Positions 1 to 10,900 of a DNA stretch of 64,000 nt are shown here, in pieces (position 1 is the first letter of the stretch; each line of letters opens with the position of its first letter). The notes under the pieces were generated by a model. That model was not told where the DNA came from. It worked only from the letters and a program-made list of their open reading frames with translations, and did no database searches. Origin of the DNA: Allantophomopsis cytisporea (lineage: Eukaryota; Ascomycota; Leotiomycetes; Phacidiales; Phacidiaceae); assembly GCA_024752435.1 (NCBI GenBank), contig CP103031.1:1484001-1548000 (forward strand). The letters run 5' to 3'. Made by a program: the position numbers and the translations under genes.

Positions 1-175
1 AAGATATCAACCAATAAATGGCAAAACATATTATAAACAAGTTTGAAGGATTAATATCCGAATAATGTAGGGGCTCTTCGATCATGTTAAACACGAGGCT
101 GATGACTAGCCTCACCCCCCACTGTCGTGAGCATCAATCCAAATCTATGAGTCATGTAAAAGCATGCCTTCTACC

Positions 176-183
176 TATATAAA
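176..183 (+). promoter_or_regulatory. TATA box of the RidA-family gene
   Basis: TATATAAA lies about 70 nt upstream of the ATG at 253, a usual distance for a fungal TATA element given a short 5' leader. Confidence 0.5.
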
Positions 184-252
184 GTGCAGTCTCATACATT
201 TCCTGCCTACTTTTGTGAATTTACTTCAAATCAAGTTTTCCACCTACTAAAC

Positions 253-702
253 ATGTCTCGCCGCCTTATAAGTAGTGGCTCTGCATTCGAAAGGAAAATC
301 GGCTATTCTAGAGCCGTAGTCTCAGGATCTTGGGTATTTGTATCCGGCACCACAGGGTATATCTTACCTCTTTACTTTACTCCCACATGTTCAAACTAAT
401 GCAACCTTGATAGCTATGACTATACCACATCCAAGATTTCCCCTGATGTTGCAGAGCAATGCGATCAAGCGCTCAAAAACATCCATGCTGCGCTGAAGGA
501 AGGCGGCGCGGATATGAAGGACGTTGTGAGAGTACACTATCTCCTTCCTGATAGAAAGGACTTTGAGGCTTGTTGGCCTGTTCTGCAAAAGTGGTTTGGT
601 GATGTTAGACCAGCTGCTACGATGGCTCAGACGGGGCTCATGGAGGAGGTTATGAAGATTGAGATTGAGGTGACGGCACATATACTCGAGCAGAGTCCAT
701 GA
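253..702 (+). CDS. RidA/YjgF/YER057c-family protein (reactive enamine/imine deaminase)
   Basis: Two exons, 253..356 and 414..702, encode 130 residues. The intron 357..413 starts GTATAT and ends TAG. Splicing restores a continuous family pattern: a GTTGYDY segment followed by a helix with QALKNIHAALKEGG, then DMKDVVRVHYLL, then the C-terminal block RPAATMAQTGL and KIEIEVTA. The conserved Arg of the RPA block, which holds the substrate carboxylate in RidA proteins, is present. Family members are about 120-140 residues, so the length is right. Known RidA proteins hydrolyse 2-aminoacrylate-type enamines/imines made by PLP enzymes and act in cytosol or mitochondria; no targeting signal is obvious here. 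The second-exon ATG at 514 would give only a fragment. The exact substrate cannot be read from sequence; this looks like one of the paralogous fungal subgroups rather than the strict Mmf1/Hmf1 type. Confidence 0.85.
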
Positions 703-850
703 GTTATATATGTACTTGCTATGGTAAAATTCTATTCAAACAGATTTCTATTGAAACAGATGTTAAAGAGGAATGACGAATATTGCCAATAGCTAAAGTG
801 TTATGATACAATTGGCAGAAACCGCCGCTCCACGCCCCTTTCACGCCCAG
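703..850. other. Convergent 3' intergenic spacer
   Basis: Short AT-rich spacer between the convergent RidA-like gene and the tannase-family gene. No feature is seen beyond the expected 3' ends. Confidence 0.4.
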
Positions 851-2460
851 CTATCGCATCGACAATGTACAAAAGTAACTATCTGGAGAGTTAGAATCTC
901 CAGTACCATCGTATTGTGCAACTTGTGGGTAAGGACAGAGTAACCTGTCAACTGCGGCGCCGTTGGTGGGAGCGAAAACTGAACCATTCAAAGTATCTGG
1001 GGCTTTGCCGGACTCGACCCATTCAACAAGGCTATCGAAGAGACCGGCAGGATATACTCCATCACTGTTCCAGCAATGACCGAGACCTGGCGCCTCGAAA
1101 ATTCTGTAGAAATCATGTACATGTGGATCCAGTTCTCTAACAGCATCGTAGTAATGTCTTGTGCCATTGGTGGGGATGGTTTCATCGGCCTATCGTTGTT
1201 AGTCACGATAAATCCATAAGATTTTAGTTATTGGCTGCCACTTACCATTCCATGGAAACTCATTAACTTTCCACCAGCGGCGCGAAAGGCGGAGAGATCC
1301 GGATCGTCCGTGTCAATAATCGATGCGAACTGTTGATAGGATTCGTGGAAGATGGTATCGAATTCCTCGTGAGTAACCTTTGAAAGATCAAAATCAGGAT
1401 CCTTTTTAATCGCAACATTAAGCCAGTCTGATAGCTGAAGGACATTTCCGATACAAGTTCCATTGCTAGAGCATGTGGTTGATGCCAGGCCGTCGGTAGG
1501 ATTTGTCAACGAAGCTCCCTTGTTGATGCCGTACCAAAGAAAAGACCCATTCACAGACTTTGCTCCAGTCCATGCGGCGTTGGCTACAATTGCAGCAGCT
1601 GAGGAAATTTGCATTTCAAGACCAGTGTCCGTGCAGTTGAAAGTCGTGTTGACCATAGTAGAAGCATCGAAATCGCAAAGATCAGGATATGATATCATAC
1701 CGTCAGTGACACCATCCATGGAATCACAAGCGCTGACGGCCGCGGCAGTAAGCTCATCAAGCTCGCATGAACGCGGGTATTTTCCGAGCTGATTCATAAT
1801 GAATTGTGGCCAATAGTCGCCCACAAAGAATTTATTCCACTGAATGGCTGGAGCGGAAGCGGCTATGCCGTCGTATGCTCTAGGATATCGTTGTGCAAGC
1901 ATCATGCCTTGACGTCCACCGCCAGAGCAACCAGAGAAGTAAGAGTAATCAGGAGCTTTGCCGTAGAAGCTGCGAGCAAGATCCTTTGCGATATATGCGG
2001 AGTCGTTGAGGGAAGCCGAACCGAAGTCTTGGAGAGCATAAAGATTCACATTGCCCGGACTCAGCAATGCCCAGTCCACCAAGTCGGCGGTTGAAGAATG
2101 TCCTCCATCAGTCGTGACCGACATATACCCTTCTCCAACAGCTCCCACCATTGAGTAATCCGTCAGGGACGAGAGCCCAGCAGTGAACCCAGATCCACCC
2201 ATTCCTTGTAACTTCCCATTCCATGAATCGATAGGCAAGTACACTTGCACATTAACCGTGTCATTCTGACCTAGATACGTATACGCGATGGAAACATTGC
2301 AGAAATTCAAGTTCGTCGCATTTACCGCGCCGTGATTCAAGTAGTAGTATTCGCCAATGTATTTGGAATAGTTGGAAACCACCGCTGTATTGAGTGAAAG
2401 GATTTCAGCACCGAAGATGTTTGGATAAGATAGCGCCTGTGGCGAGCATAGTGAAGACAT
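851..2460 (-). CDS. Tannase / feruloyl esterase family protein
   Basis: Two exons on the minus strand, 2460..1246 and 1189..851, encode 517 residues; the intron 1245..1190 runs GTAAGT to TAG. The family's CS-D-HC catalytic motif is complete: Cys178-Ser179 in YFSGCSGGGRQGM, Asp407 in FHGMADETIP (across the splice) and His443-Cys444 in GLGHCWN. The paired cysteines form the disulfide that joins Ser and His in known tannases and feruloyl esterases. Many N-x-S/T sites suggest a secreted protein. The oddity is that the ORF starts at MSSLCSP with no signal peptide, and no earlier ATG lies in the 140 nt upstream. Either a 5' exon is missing from this model (an acceptor-like CAG with an open in-frame extension lies just upstream at about 2480) or the protein lacks secretion. 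A TATA-like TATATAAC sits near 2570. Whether the substrate is gallate or ferulate esters cannot be decided. Confidence 0.88.
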
Positions 2461-3989
2461 AATTATTAATCGTATCTGTTATGAAGATAACCCTAGAATA
2501 AGGAGTGAACGAAGAAAAGAACGAAGTTGACAAGAACTATCAACCAGCGGAGCTGATTGTACGATGGGTTATATACGATGGGAACACAACAGTTAAATAG
2601 TACCTACTTTAGATAATTTGTTATACTTAACAGTCCACAGCTATGCTCATGCGTTGTGAGAGCATCAACAAAGGCAAATATCCTCCATTTCATCATTAGC
2701 CTTCACTAGCAGCTGCTATTTCTATCCAAACATGTCTTGCTTGTTTCTTTGAAACGGATACTCTAGGCAGTCTGCACTGCTGAACACAAATTGATCTGCC
2801 TGAAAAGGAGCATCAGTTCGTGGATCGACAGGGTTGCTTCTTCTACGCGTACATTGAATAGGTATGTAGTACTTTCGGCTTGTCTGCCGTACGCGTATAC
2901 GTATAACTTCTCAAACGAGTATATACGCGTATTGATTAGTTCGACTGTTAATTGCCTTACCCCCTTCAAACTCTTTAATTAACCATAACGATCAATACAA
3001 TGATGTATTATCTTTCTCGTTCTCATTAGGCACACCTTATGAGCGTGGACATTTTTATTATTTCAAAACTGTTACATCAATGCTTCGACAGTCTTGGGCG
3101 TTCTTAGAAATTGTCACAATGCACAGGCTACAATTCGTAGTTCCATTAGACTAATCGTGCTTGAGTTTTCATGCGACTATGATCTTGGAGCTACTCTTTC
3201 GCAAGATGACTCTTGAGTCTCTTTTCTAGTCTTTCGTAACTCGAATAGCTCCATAACATAGTGAGGCAAAAATCGTTACTTTTCAATTGTTTCATGATTG
3301 GTTTAGATGACATGCAAACCTAAAACTCATGTATGAATGTGACTTGTTTAATAGTATCTGGGATATCCACGATGAATACCTGATAGTTATCCAGACCCTT
3401 TTAAGCAGAAGGTTCAAATAATACAAAATTGACAATAAAAGACTTTATGGGAGCCTTGAGTTTGGGTTTAATCGATGTGCTTGATGACTTTTGGTTAATA
3501 TCCGTGAACCTCTCATCAATAAAACAAATGCTCGATGACTCTTGATTATACTGGTTGCTTCTCTCAGCAGTTTTTATATAGCGAATCTAATTTGATCAGG
3601 ATCTAACCGGTGTCTTCTATAAGCTACATGAAAAGTCTGCGTAAGAGTTAGGTTTCTAGGATATGTCTGTATCGCATGTTCCAGCGGTTCAACTGGTCTC
3701 AATAGAGCCTCATGACGCGAGCTAGCAAATCTCGATCCACGTTACAGCTGCAGTACAACGGTCCTAACCTCTGCCCTACTTGTGTTGGGTATATCCAAGA
3801 TAAAGATATTGATATCGTTCACAGGTGCCTCTGCTGCTCGTGAGAAATCAAGACCTATATTGGTATGACGCGCATGATTTCAAGTGACGGTCCCCCTAAA
3901 CAAGGCCAGAATCTTTGTAAACAATGCACTCGGAATCAACATTCTGATCCACTAAAACACCCCCGAAAACAGCAGCCACATCACCAAAA
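2461..3989. other. Intergenic region, AT-rich, with three ACGCGT motifs
   Basis: About 1.5 kb between the divergent tannase-family gene (-) and the small basic-protein gene (+). No coding frame longer than about 80 codons looks convincing. Three ACGCGT hexamers lie at 2845, 2891 and 2925, each in a TACGCGTA-like context. The rest is AT-rich without recognised features. Confidence 0.4.
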
Positions 3990-4644
3990 ATGTCACGCTA
4001 CAGCCCACTTCCCGAAATCCTTACGGATACGACACCGCCATCCCAGCCTGCGATCCGCACCATCACTCCCCCACCTCAACGCGTTCTTCAACCACACCAC
4101 GAAATAGGCCTCTCCCAGCCCTGGAAGCCTATTCCCCTAGTCCGCCAACCACAAATTACCAACATTACGCGCCGCTATGAACGATCTCGACTCGCAAAAC
4201 AACTGGATGACGCGACGACCTGGGGCGTTAATATCTTCGCCGTACAGGAAAGGGGTGTGCAGAGGGAAGTTGAACCAGCGGTTGAGGCACCGGGACCGGA
4301 TCAACAGAACCAGCAAAATAATATTGGAGATCAGAATGATGGAAAGGTGAGTAGGAAGGATGGGAGTAAGAAATGGTGGTTGTGAAGTTACTGATAAGTT
4401 GTAGAATAGAAGGCGATCGGGAAGGTTAAGGGGTATTGATGAGCCGGAGAAATTGGTGGAGCTTGCGCCTAAGAGGTATAAGAAGCGAGGTGAGAAGAGG
4501 AAGGAACGTGAGAATGAGGAGGAGGAGCAAGGTGGTGAGGGAGGGCAAGAGCGGGCTGCAAAAAAGATGAAGTTGAAGTTGAAGGTTCCTGAGTCTTACA
4601 GTCGAAGAGTCAGGGCCTCCAAGAGAGGTAAGGCAAGAAAGTAG
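3990..4644 (+). CDS. Conserved-looking hypothetical protein with basic/acidic low-complexity C-terminus
   Basis: Two exons, 3990..4346 and 4405..4644, give 198 residues; the intron 4347..4404 begins GTGAGT and ends GTTGTAG. The N-terminal third is Pro-rich (PPPQRVLQPHH). The middle, RRYERSRLAKQLDDATTWGVNIF, looks folded or helical. The C-terminus after the splice carries NRRRSGRLRG, KRYKKRGEKRKEREN and KKMKLKLK, dense basic clusters mixed with Glu that resemble nuclear or nucleolar localisation signals. Without the intron the frame stops at 4385, losing the basic tail. I do not recognise a named domain. Its convergent neighbour POL5 is nucleolar, but no functional link is implied. An RNA- or chromatin-associated role is only a guess from composition. 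Confidence 0.6.
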
Positions 4645-4842
4645 GCTACTTATGTAAGAAAGAGACGGATGGTTGGCAGATTGGCACGAGTCGATGAATG
4701 GTCCTTGTGTAAGTATTCTTGGGACTAGGATTCCAAATGGTATAGAAAATACAGAGACTGATACCACAAAATTCCCAAGGATAAAATAGTAGTCTTGAAG
4801 TTTCTTTGTAAATACCAACTTTTTATTTAAATGCTATAAAAT

Positions 4843-7800
4843 TTAAGCCTCACCCTTCCCAGCATGACTCTGACACCAATTAATCCAATCAACAAAGAAT
4901 CCAGCCTGAATTTTAACAGTGCCCTCAACCCACTTGACTTGACTATCTCTATAAACGCCAGCCACCTTCTTCACACAACTTCTATCCGCCTTCCACATCT
5001 GTCCTACGATCAACAAGGCCGCAGTACTTGCAGCCTTTGAGAATGCATGGCTAGGGTCCTTAGTAGCCTCCTCATGGATCTCCTTCAAAAGCTTGATTCC
5101 CTCAGAGACAAGGTGCTTAGCAGCAACTGGCGCAGCGGCGTCCTTCTTTACAGACTTCGCAAACGTAGAGATGACACCATGGGCCTTGTCACCGACAACT
5201 TTGGTGTTCGTAGAGCGGATGAGCTGCAAAAGGGGCACGAGGAGGGTGAAGGCCTGTGGTTGGTGGCTTTCGCGCTTGACATAGATCTCGAGGAGGTCTA
5301 GGACGCGGTTCTTGAAGTTGACAATAGTTTCTTTAGCGTCCTTTTTCTCCTGCTTCTTGTTAGGCTGCTTCTTGCGCTGCGAGAAGATCTCTACAAGTTT
5401 GCTGTCCAGCGCCATCATCTCTGAGTCGGTCATATCGGCGTCCGAATCGGATTCTGCATCGGCATCGGCAGAGGTAATGGGTCGTGTGCCAAGTGCCAGA
5501 GCAAGGGCAGCTTCGAGCTTAGCAGCTTCTGAATCGTCGGCCTCCTCAGCATCGTCTTCTTCCTCGTCATCTTCCCCATTGTCTTCCTCCGCGGAGACCT
5601 CTTCAACATCACTGTCCATGTCTCCAGAGGCGCCATTGATATCAACAATCTCAACATCAGAGTCAAGTTCGTCTTCGTCCTCATCGACGTCCATGTCTTC
5701 TCCATCGTCCTCAGCCTCTTGGTCAAAGAGTTCCTGTTGACCCTTCAAGCTCTCACTTGATTCCAGCACATCGGTCATGAGTTTGAGACCACCAGCTGTG
5801 ACCTGCGAAGAGAATGCGGTGAAAACATGCTGTGCAGTCTTGCGAAGCAGTAAAGATGGTTTCGAAACAAAGGAGAGAAGAATCTCAATCAGAACCTCAG
5901 AAGCCTCAGCGTCAGAATCCTCGGTATCTTTTCCACGAACAAGCTTGTCATAGCAGAGTTTGAGCTCGTCAAGTACAGAAACAGCATCGGATTCGCCATT
6001 GTATAGTTGGAAGATGACCAGAGCGTAAAGAAGTGCGAGTGCTTGCAAAGAAAGCTTGTCCTGGTCATCGCTAGCCTTCTTAGCCTTCTTGAGTAGCTTC
6101 TCCATGGTGGATAGAGCCTTGTCCTTAGCTTCAGAAATACCTTCATCCATGTCAATGACATCTGGCGTGAAAGTCTTGAGGAGCTCACAGGGGTAAGCAA
6201 AACCCTTAGGATCAGTTATGAGATGTGCAAATGCAGACGTGAGGCGTGTTCTGAACATTTCTCTGGACTTCTCGGAAAGCTCAGGGGTCGTCTTCTTCGT
6301 GCAGTAAGCAAGCTCTGCGAAGTTCTTCAGTGCACAATTCTTAACCCAGTCCTTTGATGAGGCTTCCTCGGCCGGCTTGAATCTGCGGATCATAGAAAGG
6401 ACATAGTCCGCAAACATTTGACGACGAGTTTCAGCTTCCTTCGCCTCTGATTTTGAGCTGAGAATTGGCGCGAGAAGAGACTCGACAGCTTTTTCAGCTG
6501 CCTCGCCGTTAGCTGAGGCAAGGATCTTATCAACAGTTTTGGTTCTGGTGACTTGATCGAAGTTGTAAACTCCGCTTCCAGTAAGAAGACTGTTCAATAC
6601 AACAGAGATCATGTCTGGATTGGCCTCAACAGCAGAAATGAGAACCTTAGTTGTCTTTTCTGCTGCGCGATGAAGGAAGCGGTCTTCTTGAGAAAGGTTG
6701 TTGACAAGGCATCGGATAAGGTTCACGCTGAAGAGGTGCTGAATGAGTTCTTTGCGTTCAGCGAGATCAATCATCATCTTCTGGAAAAGGAGGAATCCCC
6801 AGTATTTACGCTCACGAGAGGCAGACGCAGAAAAGAGATTGTCATCGACAACAACCTTCCAAAAGTGCTTGAACTCGTTACCCTCTCCGTCGCCCTTCTG
6901 CAAGTATTGAGCCATGATCAGATCCCAGGCAAAATGGATCTTCGGGTTCCAGTTTCCAGTTTGCTTAGCAGCGCCCTCATCCTCCTGACTAGAGCTCTCT
7001 TTCAATGCCTTCGCCAAGTTTTGTAAATTGTTCAGTGGCTCTCCATTCTCACCCCAAGGTTTCCTTGGCGTTTTCAGCTTGGGGAACTTGTGCTTCGCTG
7101 TCAACCAGATACCCACACCCTCAGGCGAAGAGGCAAGACCCGCCTCACAGAGCTTCTCAAGAGTAATCTCAGCCTCAGCCTGGCTCATCTGCTGCACCGC
7201 TTCGACAATAACCCATCCGCACTCCTCCCTGATCCATGATTTCCTGACAGCGAGACTCAGCAATTCCCCAAGTACTCTAGTCCACCTTCCATCGCCCTCA
7301 CCACCAAAGCAAATCCTAGCCCTTACGAAACTCTGCAGACCAAACAATAATCCAAGCCAATGATCACGCTCCTCCTGACCACTGAGGTCGCCCTCGGGCT
7401 TCGTCTTCTCAACTAGCCAGTTCAAACACTGCTCGAAGTTGACTTCCTGATATCTGGCACCGGGGTCCGCAAGAGCCTTCTCACCGAACAACTGTCCAAG
7501 TAACTCAGTGATGACAACGGAATAGCCCAGACGCGCACCCTTGCGGCCACTTGCCAATCCTCTGAAGAGTCTACGCTCCATATGTCGCTGAAGTGTCTCG
7601 ACCTCGACACCCCTCTGGCCCTCGTCGTCGCTGCCATTGCCCAGTAAACCAGAAATGATAGCATCGGCGGCTAAAAGACGTTCGTTACCATCTTCGCTAC
7701 CAAGCAGGTCGTATAACTCGACTTCTCGTTTCAGATCGGCGCCGCGCGGGTTGTCGAGGAAGGAAATCGGCTCGATCTCTGTAACCGTCGGACGCAATGG

Positions 7801-7905
7801 GGCTTCCTTAGGTGCTTTCGCTTTCTTGGGCTCTTTTTGTTGCTTCTTGGCCGCTGGAGCTACAGCTGACGAGTCTTGCGCTTGGCGTTTTCGTTTGCTG
7901 CCCAT
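4843..7905 (-). CDS. pol5: DNA polymerase phi / POL5 (MYBBP1A homologue), rDNA transcription and ribosome biogenesis factor
   Basis: One uninterrupted frame. I choose the ATG at 7905 (MGSKRKRQ), giving 1020 residues; an in-frame ATG at 8004 would add 33 residues, but the shorter start matches the basic N-terminus usual for the family and the roughly 1020 residues of yeast Pol5. The N-terminal segment KRKRQ...KKQQKEPKKAKAPKE is a nuclear/nucleolar signal. ISFLDNPRGADLKREVELYDLL begins the DNA_pol_phi domain, an ARM/HEAT-like helical array continuing to about residue 700. Then follows a long Asp/Glu tract (about residues 720-800) typical of nucleolar proteins, and a helical C-terminus. Despite its historical name the family acts in rRNA gene transcription and 60S assembly, not replication. 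No intron and no break is seen. Confidence 0.92.
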   Translation of the reverse strand: MGSKRKRQAQDSSAVAPAAKKQQKEPKKAKAPKEAPLRPTVTEIEPISFLDNPRGADLKREVELYDLLGSEDGNERLLAADAIISGLLGNGSDDEGQRGVEVETLQRHMERRLFRGLASGRKGARLGYSVVITELLGQLFGEKALADPGARYQEVNFEQCLNWLVEKTKPEGDLSGQEERDHWLGLLFGLQSFVRARICFGGEGDGRWTRVLGELLSLAVRKSWIREECGWVIVEAVQQMSQAEAEITLEKLCEAGLASSPEGVGIWLTAKHKFPKLKTPRKPWGENGEPLNNLQNLAKALKESSSQEDEGAAKQTGNWNPKIHFAWDLIMAQYLQKGDGEGNEFKHFWKVVVDDNLFSASASRERKYWGFLLFQKMMIDLAERKELIQHLFSVNLIRCLVNNLSQEDRFLHRAAEKTTKVLISAVEANPDMISVVLNSLLTGSGVYNFDQVTRTKTVDKILASANGEAAEKAVESLLAPILSSKSEAKEAETRRQMFADYVLSMIRRFKPAEEASSKDWVKNCALKNFAELAYCTKKTTPELSEKSREMFRTRLTSAFAHLITDPKGFAYPCELLKTFTPDVIDMDEGISEAKDKALSTMEKLLKKAKKASDDQDKLSLQALALLYALVIFQLYNGESDAVSVLDELKLCYDKLVRGKDTEDSDAEASEVLIEILLSFVSKPSLLLRKTAQHVFTAFSSQVTAGGLKLMTDVLESSESLKGQQELFDQEAEDDGEDMDVDEDEDELDSDVEIVDINGASGDMDSDVEEVSAEEDNGEDDEEEDDAEEADDSEAAKLEAALALALGTRPITSADADAESDSDADMTDSEMMALDSKLVEIFSQRKKQPNKKQEKKDAKETIVNFKNRVLDLLEIYVKRESHQPQAFTLLVPLLQLIRSTNTKVVGDKAHGVISTFAKSVKKDAAAPVAAKHLVSEGIKLLKEIHEEATKDPSHAFSKAASTAALLIVGQMWKADRSCVKKVAGVYRDSQVKWVEGTVKIQAGFFVDWINWCQSHAGKGEA

Positions 7906-10900
7906 TTTGATACGTGTTGTTGGAATTGGTTGTTTGTGACACTCAGGTGGTAGTCGCAATGTTTGTATGGTGAAGGTTTCTTGAGTCTTGAACTTTTCTG
8001 CCACCGCCTTTGAACCTTATCGGTCAATGAGAGCTTATCGGCTTCATACACGAGAGAAGGGATAGCTTTCAACCCGCAAAAATCTAACATTTGATCTTTC
8101 CTTTTGATTTTACTTTCGAACGTTCTCTGCATTGAATGGGTGTCGATGATGTTTCGACGTGAGAACTACATGTTAATCAATGGTAGGTGTTTCTCCAGTA
8201 GTGTCTTGCCCTCATAGATGCTAAGCACTCATCATGACAATATCGATTGACATGGGACTTGTAGGTTGTTTTCTAGATAAATACTTTGTTTTACTGGATT
8301 ATTTCCTTCTTCATCTTAACAACCCTATCGTTTTCAAATTAATACATTTATACTAAAAAGAGTGACCCTAATATCTCGAATACATCCGTCTTTGCGCTTA
8401 TATATAAGGACTCTTGCCGATTTCGTATTTTTTGTAGACAGATAATCAATGGTAGGCCTAGTGATGAGATTATAAGGTCGAAAGGCCCCATCATACGAAG
8501 ATGGAAACCTTGGCGTATCACGAAAAGAAACATATCTGCATGGTGTCTGAGTTTCTGAAATTTAATATGTTATGGTGCTTTTCTAGTCAATATAAGGTTG
8601 ACGTTGGACAAATCATCTTATATCATTTCAGCAATGCTTGTTTCATCTGTGACATATGTCTTAAGTTGCGCAGTTCTGAAAGTGCTAGAGCTATAGTTGA
8701 GAACTCCTACTCATGGCCGTCTTTGGATTCCAATACTCTGATGGCCAAGATATTGAGCGTATCATTAATGCTACTCTGAGATACCTTCAAGATACATCAA
8801 TACACTGAAGACTTTATATCGCCGAACACTGTAGGTCATTGAAAAAAGGAATTCGTAGATGTATACACAAAATTAGCAACAAATATATCTCCTGCAGTAT
8901 GGAACCAAGCACTGTATCTGTATATGTAAGGTAATTCGAACAATCTATGGGAGCATGAATCATTATCCAACTCTCGTACTCTATCAACGAGGACTTACTT
9001 ATATCATTCTTTCAGGTAGGACGAATGGCTTCGGTCTCTTGTGTAGCATCAAGGCTCTAACTAATCAGTCTTCCAAATGATATCATTCAGCACCTGCTTG
9101 CTCCTGTATACAAACAGATGATTCGCATTCCAAATGACATCAAGATGAACTTGAAATACGGTTTGTTGTATAGTAAACCAGTACGATACCTATAGTTTCT
9201 AGACATAGTACACTAGTTATATATATTATCACAGAAAGTATCAGAATTATGTGTTTAAAGGGAAGGAAACCCAAATGATTTACACCCTGCCACCGCCTAG
9301 CATTGTCATAGCTCTACTCTTGACACTCTGGTTATAAAATCTTACTTCTAATTTCGATCCGATATTATAGGTTGAGTGAATTCCTAGCTTACGTACAGCA
9401 ATCATAGGGATATCCCGATGAATTTGGAGAAATAAGAAAACTTCACTTTGACATATCCTTCCCTAGCATGTATCCATTAGTACCCAGCCAACCTACAACC
9501 CACCGTAACATTATACTCCAACTACCAAACTGTTATTTACAAAGACATCAACACTTCTGACTATCTGACAGCAGCATCTCTCATGCTTTCTCACACTAAC
9601 ACGTGAATATATACACTTACTCAAACTCTTAGACGAGCAATATCCGCATCATCGATGCCAATGTAACGTCAGTCTAACCACCTAGACATCTTCTAACCTT
9701 GCATACGCCTCTTCTACAAAGAAGGCAAATACCGCTGTAACCATGCAACTAGACTTCATCCTCCCAGCATTAAAGCATCAAGGTTCGATATCAACAGGCG
9801 CAAATACAAACACGAAGAGTAGCAACTTCAAAGCCATTATAAGTAGGCTTGCTAGCAATGAAAGTTCTTCTATGACAGACATTAATCAATCTTGCACTTA
9901 ATCTGCCGTACTACTGTGATATGCTTTTTACAGAGGAGAATATCTCCACCCATCACCTCTCCAGTAGAGACGTGGATATGTCTTGAACTCGAAACAAACA
10001 CCTACGTTCAGCGGGAATCAAGGCATCCATTACGCTTCTATCTATCTATTCGTCTATTAAAGCAGTATTTGTAAGTTACGATTATGCTTGCTTTTCGATG
10101 TAGATGTATTAATGTAGCACACACTTATACTTTCTAACAAATTATTCTCATCACGGAGACTAACAACACTTGCTGTAAATTTTATATGGACTTAATTTGC
10201 ACGGTTTCCTTATGATGCAAGTTGAGAGTAGCAGTGGGTAATGTTTGTTCATTCATTGCTGATAACGTATCTAGCTCTGAGTGATCTGATATGTAGATAT
10301 TACGGAATACGTTCTCATTGCTCCTATGTAGTCTTTTTCCAGTAGAAACTATCCACAATCATACTGGTCTCTCAGAAGAGAGGTATCTAATTTCTAGCTT
10401 CCAAAATAAAGAACATCCTCACTCAAAGATTTAAAGAAAAGAGCTTACAGAAATTCCCAGCAACGAATGTAACTCTTGAATACTCAACGTCAGTACCCGG
10501 ATATAAAAGCATGTAGCAGATAAGGTATTACAACCGTCTTACCACCGAGCTGCGAGCCATCAGCTCTGCGAAACAATAAAATCACCAAAAAAGAAGCATT
10601 CAAGAACCACCCAAAGAGCTTCCAGGAGACAACACAGCCCAAACGAGTCCACAACCCCTCAATCCCAACAAAAGCACCTAAAAGACAGCACCAAACCACA
10701 CAGCAACACCAAAGATCGCAATCTAACCCAAGAACGCATCTCAGCCAAACGAACCCAAGCAAAATCCACAATCCCCACAACCATCAATCCCACAACATCA
10801 CATATCACAGAAAAAGGGCACCTCACAAGACCTCCAAGAAGCCCGCCAAGCAGAAGTCCACCCAAGCTTTACCACACCATCTCACCCGCATACCCGCACA

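Noticed and set aside
7906..8004. Upstream in-frame ATG of POL5 at 8004
   Set aside because: It would add 33 residues before the basic MGSKRKRQ start that fits the family's length and N-terminal nuclear signal.
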